This document shows, one piece after another, positions 58,669 through 64,000 of a stretch of 64,000 nucleotides of DNA. The DNA is taken from the NCBI GenBank assembly GCA_907163375.1, contig CAJQUW010007784.1, positions 620,001 through 684,000 on the forward strand, given 5' to 3'. Positions within the stretch are counted from its first letter, which is position 1; each line of letters begins with the position of its first letter. The translations under genes were made by a program, and so were the position numbers. The notes beneath the pieces were generated by a model that was not told the DNA's origin, made no database searches, and saw nothing but the letters and a program-made list of their open reading frames with translations. This DNA comes from Prostheceraeus crozeri. Its lineage: Eukaryota > Platyhelminthes > Polycladida > Euryleptidae.

Positions 58669-60600
58669 GAAGATAATTGAGCTATGAAATGGATATCAAA
58701 TGCCTCGAGGCTCAAAATTAACCCATCAAGATTGAGATGGATACAGTACGCTAGCAAAGAACCCTATCTCAGATATTTCATCGTTTGGGGTTTCCTTAAT
58801 AACAAACTGGATGTTTAAAGTACATATTTAAGCATGATTTAAAGCAGACATTGAAGTAAATCATACAAGACGATTATTTTTTAATGAATGGACGATATCG
58901 ACAAACTTTAAGATGGGTCCGGACCCGCTACATCGGAAATGTTCAGGCCCAGACTCGGCCCGGCTCACCGAATTAGATTCATTTGCGCGCGCTTCGGTTT
59001 CCTAGAATGGAAGAATCGTATCTAACCTAAATATCGTAATGGCATATCACAGAATTAGACAACTTGCTCCTTCTCGAATGGATAATTCGTGTACCGCTTA
59101 CAATAGGAAATGGCACCAGAGCCAGTGAGAGAGGCGTGCGTGGTGTGATATCACTTCGCACACACCAAAACACACATCACTATCTGGCTATCATTCAGTG
59201 TGCCACTATGCAGTGAGGAATGCTAAGAAGATGATGGTGGAATCATCGCGTGAACTTATTTTCGCACGCCTGCTTGTTTTTTTAACAATGATTGGAAGAA
59301 CCAACATTATGGAGAAAACTTGTGCGCAATTATCTGAATTCTTCGAATCTGAAGGAATTGTGGCAATCGAAGCACTATGCTGTAATTCAGAGCAATCCGC
59401 AAGCGACGCACAACTTTTTTCCATATCTCTGTAAGGTATTAGGAATTCCCTTTTGCCCTGCTAGTAAGTTCCGCGATATGCCAGCGATTTCGAATCAATC
59501 ACACTTCTAGCAAACCGAAGAAGATAAACAAAATATTTAATTCTGTGGCCCGGCCCGTTCATCTCGTGCTGTTCGGCCCGTAATTAATGCTTTTGTCATA
59601 TATAATGCATAGACCTTTTTAATACTGCACTTGTTATACCATCATGATTAATTTCATGAAAATCTGACTTTTGATATAAATTTGCGACTTTGAGCTAGAT
59701 TTTTGTCATAAGCTTTACAAAATTATGCGTAATTTAGTTAGCAGAAATTTCTTTTGTGAATTCTTATTTTGTTTTTTTTGTATTTTTATGCGAGAAAAAG
59801 TCGAACATCAATAAGCCGGAGATTCACAAGGAGATTATATTCGTTTACCTTTGTTTCAAGCGACTGGTCAAGGAAGCGTAATTCAACAGAATTAGAGAAC
59901 ACACGGGAACAGTAGCTGTCTACTTTGTTACGTAGCATCAAAAATATTTGTGTAATTGAAATATTTTCCACACTGGTCTCACGAACTCAATTTATTCTAA
60001 TAATTTTTGATTTCTCAATTCGCTCCTCAAGTTACTTCACGATCTCAATTTTACTAACCGTCCACGTTTGAAGTGATGTAAATGTCCAGATTCGTCAGAA
60101 TTCAGATTTCAATTTACAATACTCAATAAAAAAATGCTTTTCTGACCTCTAGCGCCTAGTTGTGGCTGCGGCCATCAGTATTAAGAATAGATATTCTCTA
60201 ATCATATATTCTGCGCATTTTGTATATGGAAGCAAATTTAGTCTCTTTCGTTTGTTCTACCCATGTCCTTCCGCACTGATGTATGCACATTCATGTAGCA
60301 AAAAGCAACCGGCTATTGTCTGTCAGTCTGTCTATCACACAAATTGTCACACAACTCATTAATAACATTGTCTTGATGTTTTTGAAGTCTTGACTCTAAT
60401 CTAAATATTTTTAGCCTTTTTTTCGTACTTTAGATATTGTTGGCCCAACCAACTGCATATTGTAGGCGTATTTGTAGTTCGAGAGTATAAAACTTGAATC
60501 AAAACTTGCTATGTCTGATGTATAGGCCTTACCCAACTTTTGATATACAAGAAGCTTTATATGACTAAACTGCTAGTAGTAATCCCGTCCCAAAAGGAAG
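58669..60600. other. Mostly featureless; a GGCCCG-rich old repeat is possible
   Basis: GGGTCCGGACCCGC (58915) and CGGCCCGGCTC (58959) on one side, and GGCCCGGCCCG (59549) and CGGCCCGTAATTAATGC (59573) on the other, are unusual for this AT-rich context and could be the ends of an eroded transposon. No target duplication or coding region was found. Confidence 0.3.
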
Positions 60601-60635
60601 TGCAAAATGAGGAGCAATGAGTCATCATGCTGACT

Positions 60636-60960
60636 CAGCCCCCCCTCTGGAAGGTAGGTGAGGGAGTTCGCCAACGATGTGCTGGGAGGAATGGGTCCGA
60701 GAGGAAGAAACTGGTCCCTCCCCCCCCCTGGAAGGAAGGAGGAACTGTGAGGCAAGGGGTGGAACGGCAGAGTTGGAAAAAGGCGGGTTTTGGTGGTTTT
60801 GGGATGAGAAAGGTCGGAATTCGGCATGAAGGAGGTCTCAGATGGGAAAACGCAGGGCAAATTCGGAATTTCTGGACAATTTTGGGTGATGTTTCCAGCT
60901 CAATCGGAGAGAAAAAGTTTTGACCCAGGGGTACGCTCGGGGGGGGGGGGGTGCCCGGGG
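60636..60960. repeat. G/C-rich low-complexity island
   Basis: Runs of 7-9 C and a run of 13 G (60939-60951) flank a purine-rich stretch. The block CCCCCCTCTGGAAGGTAGGTG (60641, shown in part) recurs in modified form at 60722 (CCCCCCCCTGGAAGGAAGG). Proline- and glycine-rich frames on both strands are composition artefacts. Confidence 0.7.
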
Positions 60961-61781
60961 GGCCGAGCCTACTCACTTTCTTCATGGCCCAGTTCCGGGG
61001 GGCTCGGGTAGGCTCTCCAATTTTGAATGATTTGTTGATAAAGATGGTGAAATCTGTAGTGAATATTTCACTAAAATATGAAGGTGCTACACGCTTGTCA
61101 TCCGTATTTCTTCGCTCTTCAAATTTTGGATATCCAACAGAAAATTGGTGAGTACCTTTACATATGACTTACAAAAGTAAAAGGTAATGACGACATGACC
61201 TTGAACATATTAATTTGCTGAATCTCAGCAGCGAATAGCGTGTCGATGCTTGTGTTACCTTGTGCTAAAAATATTTGTAGTCGATAAACATTCGCACCAA
61301 TCATACTAATTAAACAATTATTTCATCTATGTATTATCATTTGTTTTTGATAGTTAACAACCACCTCAAATGAAAAATGATCGGATTTTTTATGCTTGGA
61401 TCTATATTCATTAATTCAAAAAAAAGTTTCTGTTCAATCATATGATATTTCACGTAGTTTTTGTTGTTGATGTTGAGTTTTTAACGTTATTGATGTATTG
61501 ATTGTCCGTGTCGGTGTTGATAATTAGTTTCTTATACATCTTCGTCATTGCTGGGCCCTTGTCATGTCAATACCAGTAGTTAATAAAAGACGAAGTCCAT
61601 TATTAAAGAGTATTAGATGATGTTCCCTCGTAAATAATAATAATAATAACAAAAGTGCTCTATTTCGAAATGACATGCGCATAACGATTAACAGTGAAGA
61701 ACAGTGAAGTTACAAGTCACAATGGGAAGGAAGGAGGTAGATCACGAGCGGGAGAAGAAGAAAAACGATATGGTGTCAATG

Positions 61782-62342
61782 TCACGGGAGGAAGTCAGCG
61801 TGCAGCATTTGAGTTATGAAATTCCGGTCGGTATTGGTGTTGAATGCACTGCGTTGGAAGCTATGACTCTTTTGTCTAAGGTTTCGGTTTTGGTTGGTGG
61901 TCAAAGGCAAAAACTTGTGTAGGACGTGGAATCTATTGGTGGTGGTTTTCTTTAACATCCATTTGTCTGACATTTCGACTGAACCTCGCACATCAATTTG
62001 CTGGCAGCCTGGCAGTATTTGAAGCGAGCTTCCCACATAATTGGCAATTTTTTTCCTTTCTGTTGTACTTTCGAACCCCCACCAGCTGTGTGCCGCATAC
62101 AGAAGGCGATTCAATATGAGAGCAGTGTAGACTTGATGTAGAGTTTCGGGGCTTGATCCTCGGCTTTTAATAATTTTGATAACGCATAGACTGCCATTCG
62201 ATTTCTTAAGCTGATTTCGTATATGTTGGTCCATTTTCAGCCGATCAGTGAAGGTAACCCCGAGCACGTCAAGGTAGTGGCATCGTGTGATATTTGGAAT
62301 TTCTTCTGATAAATGCAATTTTTGCTTTATTTGACACATCAA
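61782..62342 (-). mobile_element. LINE ORF2 C-terminal fragment (Jockey/CR1-like)
   Basis: A 186-codon open frame with LDVLGVTFTDRLKMDQHI and KKSNGSLCVIKIIKSRG, followed by the thumb-region motifs TLHQVYTALILNRLLYAAHS and WWGF. 'YLGV.F...L.W..HI' directly follows the YADD palm in Jockey/CR1-like reverse transcriptases. The upstream palm is absent (5' truncation). The open frame is unbroken, suggesting a fairly recent insertion. It is related in type to the fragment at 26763-27440. Confidence 0.8.
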
Positions 62343-62439
62343 TCACGATTTTGAAATGATTGATGACCGGTAAAAGTCACAACAGCTCGCGGCAATTAAG
62401 CTCTCCTCCGTCAAATTTGTTTTAATGTGCGATAACTGC

Positions 62440-62930
62440 AATAGGCCTATTTCCTTCATTCCATACGCCGAGGCCTATAAAAATAAAAGTGCTTTAGTGA
62501 AGTTGAAAAGACATAGCCTTAATGATCAACCTGATAAGATTTGCTTTGAGGCATGAATCTTGGAATAATAAGGCCATTTCCTTCATGGCTTCATTCTGTA
62601 TAAAATGTGAAAGCCTAGCCCGGCCCTTGCCCTCCTGTGGCCTTTTTTTTAGATAGCCGTGTATGAAAACCTTCTTCGTTTACTTCAAGTAAAATCACTT
62701 TTGTAAGTTAGGAACGGCTTCCTTTTCAATTGTTTGGGTGCATTATAACACGGGATAGGCGTACTTCCTTCACTCCATTTAAACATTTTTGCAGTGATAG
62801 GGTCTGATACCGGTATAGTATTTATAAAATGGGAAGGCTTTAGCCACAATGCTTCTAAAAATATAAAAGTGTTGTTGCGTGCTTCTTGAAAAGTGGGAAA
62901 GCCTTAGCCCTCCCTATGGAGCACCTGGTC
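62440..62930 (+). repeat. Degenerate repeat, about 310-380 bp offset
   Basis: ATAGGCCTATTTCCTTCATTCC (62441, shown in part) resembles ATAGGCGTACTTCCTTCACTCC (62755). The later block AAAATAAAAGTGCTTTAG...CATAGCCTT resembles AATATAAAAGTGTTG...AAAGCCTTAGCCC. Similarity is weak and the unit ends are unclear. Confidence 0.35.
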
Positions 62931-63883
62931 AGTTGGGGTGAATTGGGTCACCTAATCTGGAATAAGAACCAGGGACTGCAATCTGAGGAATTATCACTAT
63001 TTGAAGAACTTATTTGTTTCAGTTGAATAAAAAAACGATGCGTCCGTATCATCGTAGAAGTAAAAAAATCTGACATTTTCATTTTGCAAGAAACAATGCT
63101 TTTAGACCCCCTTGAAAACATTGTTGATGCAAAATGTGCAACGCATCTTTTTCATTTGATAAGATTGTTGAGATCAAGAGAAGATCAGAGAAGCTATATC
63201 TGAGTTAACAAAATGATAGTATTCATGGTTGATTATTGATTCGTTTAATGGCTTCATTTTACTTTTTTCATCCGGTGGGATAGATATGGTCAGTCATTTT
63301 CCCAATCTCATTCTGTTAATAAGCTTTTATATGATATTCCATTTTGATAATTTATTGATGTTGTAAAAGCGTCATGCATATGTACAAGTAGATCAAATTA
63401 CTTGTAAGAAACAAATTCTGCAGCACATGCAGCATTTTTCAGATGTTTTGTAGATGGCCGGTACCGGTGGCTAGGCTTGCCAAAGCGCAGATAGGCCTAC
63501 AAATTTCCCAGATTCCTGATGCATATTGGTGGTCAGATTTCTTCCACCTTTTTACTCTCACGCTTGTTACATCAAGGAATGAAGCACACGTCATTAAAGC
63601 TCATATGAGTCTGATTTTGATATGAATAGAGGATGATTTTTGAATATTGCAGTTTATAGAATTTATAGCCGGACCGAGTTGAAAGGACACCTATAGGCAT
63701 TTCATAGTTGGTGCTTTTGTTTGCATGGGTTGCTGTGATCGCTGCCCACCACTACTATTTTCATTGTAGATTTACTTGATTAAGTCGATCTTTGGCTCTG
63801 TGAAATACTACCTATATATACACGTGTATAAAACTAAAGTTTAATGCATTTGGGATAATAGAATATTTTCTTTTTCATTGCAG

Positions 63884-63979
63884 GCACAACTACATGAATG
63901 GTAAGCCAGCTAAACGTCAAACAAGTTTGTTGGACTTCTTTGGAAAGCAACCTGCACCATGTGATGATTTATCACACAG
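63884..63979 (+). CDS. Candidate exon with a PIP-box-like motif
   Basis: A pyrimidine-rich acceptor (TTTTCTTTTTCATTGCAG) precedes the exon, and CACAG|GTGATA gives a donor. Only one frame is open: HNYMNGKPAKRQTSLLDFFG then KQPAPCDDLSH. QTSLLDFF matches the PCNA-interacting peptide Qxx(L/I/M)xx(F/Y)(F/Y), preceded by basic residues (KPAKR), as is usual. The exon is 96 bp and symmetric in phase. An in-frame ATG (63894) means it could be a first coding exon. Candidates include a DNA replication or repair protein, or a ZMYM/hAT-derived protein that starts with such a motif. The rest lies beyond the window. Confidence 0.4.
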
Positions 63980-64000
63980 GTGATAATCAGGTGATTTATC

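Noticed and set aside
58905-59590. GGCCCG-rich boundaries suggesting another transposon
   Set aside because: No matching ends or target duplication could be established by eye; left as a note only.
60573-60985. Proline-rich frames of 95 and 116 codons on the minus strand
   Set aside because: They arise from C/G homopolymer runs and a plus-strand frame overlaps them; composition artefact.
1-64000. CRISPR arrays, operons, rRNA genes, retrovirus-like, LTR or Polinton elements
   Set aside because: None seen: no regularly spaced identical repeats with unique spacers, no gag/pol/env- or capsid-like frames, and no rRNA-like conserved blocks.

Overview
This is AT-rich animal DNA and almost all of it is non-coding or transposon-derived. 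GT-AG splice sites around a recognisable metazoan dehydrogenase, several LINE families, mariner, pogo/Tigger and hAT DNA transposons, and many short inverted-repeat elements all point to an invertebrate metazoan with large introns. The palindrome TAGGCCTA occurs at least eight times, against about one expected. That is a lineage signature, but I cannot name the species from it; a marine deuterostome is plausible and unproven. I see no bacterial features, no CRISPR array, no rRNA or tRNA gene, and no retrovirus-like, LTR or Polinton element.

Layout. 1-3 kb: little recognisable, apart from a dispersed repeat near 0.85-1.24 kb. 3.16-7.9 kb: a decayed pogo element, a TTAA-flanked MITE, an old copy of a long-TIR element family, a 191-bp tandem duplication and an old mariner (D,D34D). 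8.7-9 kb: a near-perfect hairpin abutting a 16-bp minisatellite. 14-17.2 kb: two Tigger-type non-autonomous elements and a ~513-bp diverged tandem duplication. 22-26 kb: another hairpin, a degenerate basic coding-like repeat array and a TTAA MITE. 26.1-27.4 kb: a LINE fragment on the minus strand split by a different LINE on the plus strand. 31.9-33.3 kb: a young mariner with one visible frameshift. 36.6-40.4 kb: two related LINE remnants on the minus strand. 41.9-45 kb: a hAT remnant between 245-bp direct repeats that are about 95% identical. 46.6-49.5 kb: a near-identical head-to-head palindrome of the same family seen at 4.8 kb, one arm of which carries a nested hAT-type element. 56.7-58.7 and 61.8-62.3 kb: two more LINE remnants.

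Host genes. The only well-supported host gene is a DHRS11-like short-chain dehydrogenase/reductase on the minus strand. Its last two coding exons are at 55626-55456 and 50078-49768, joined across a 5.4-kb intron that has absorbed several transposons; its N-terminal exons are not visible. At the right edge (63884-63979, plus strand) there is a candidate exon with a PCNA-interacting-peptide-like motif (QTSLLDFF). The large stretches at 9-14, 17-23.9, 27.5-31.8 and 33.3-35.9 kb show no gene I can support; their ORFs are short and overlap on both strands.
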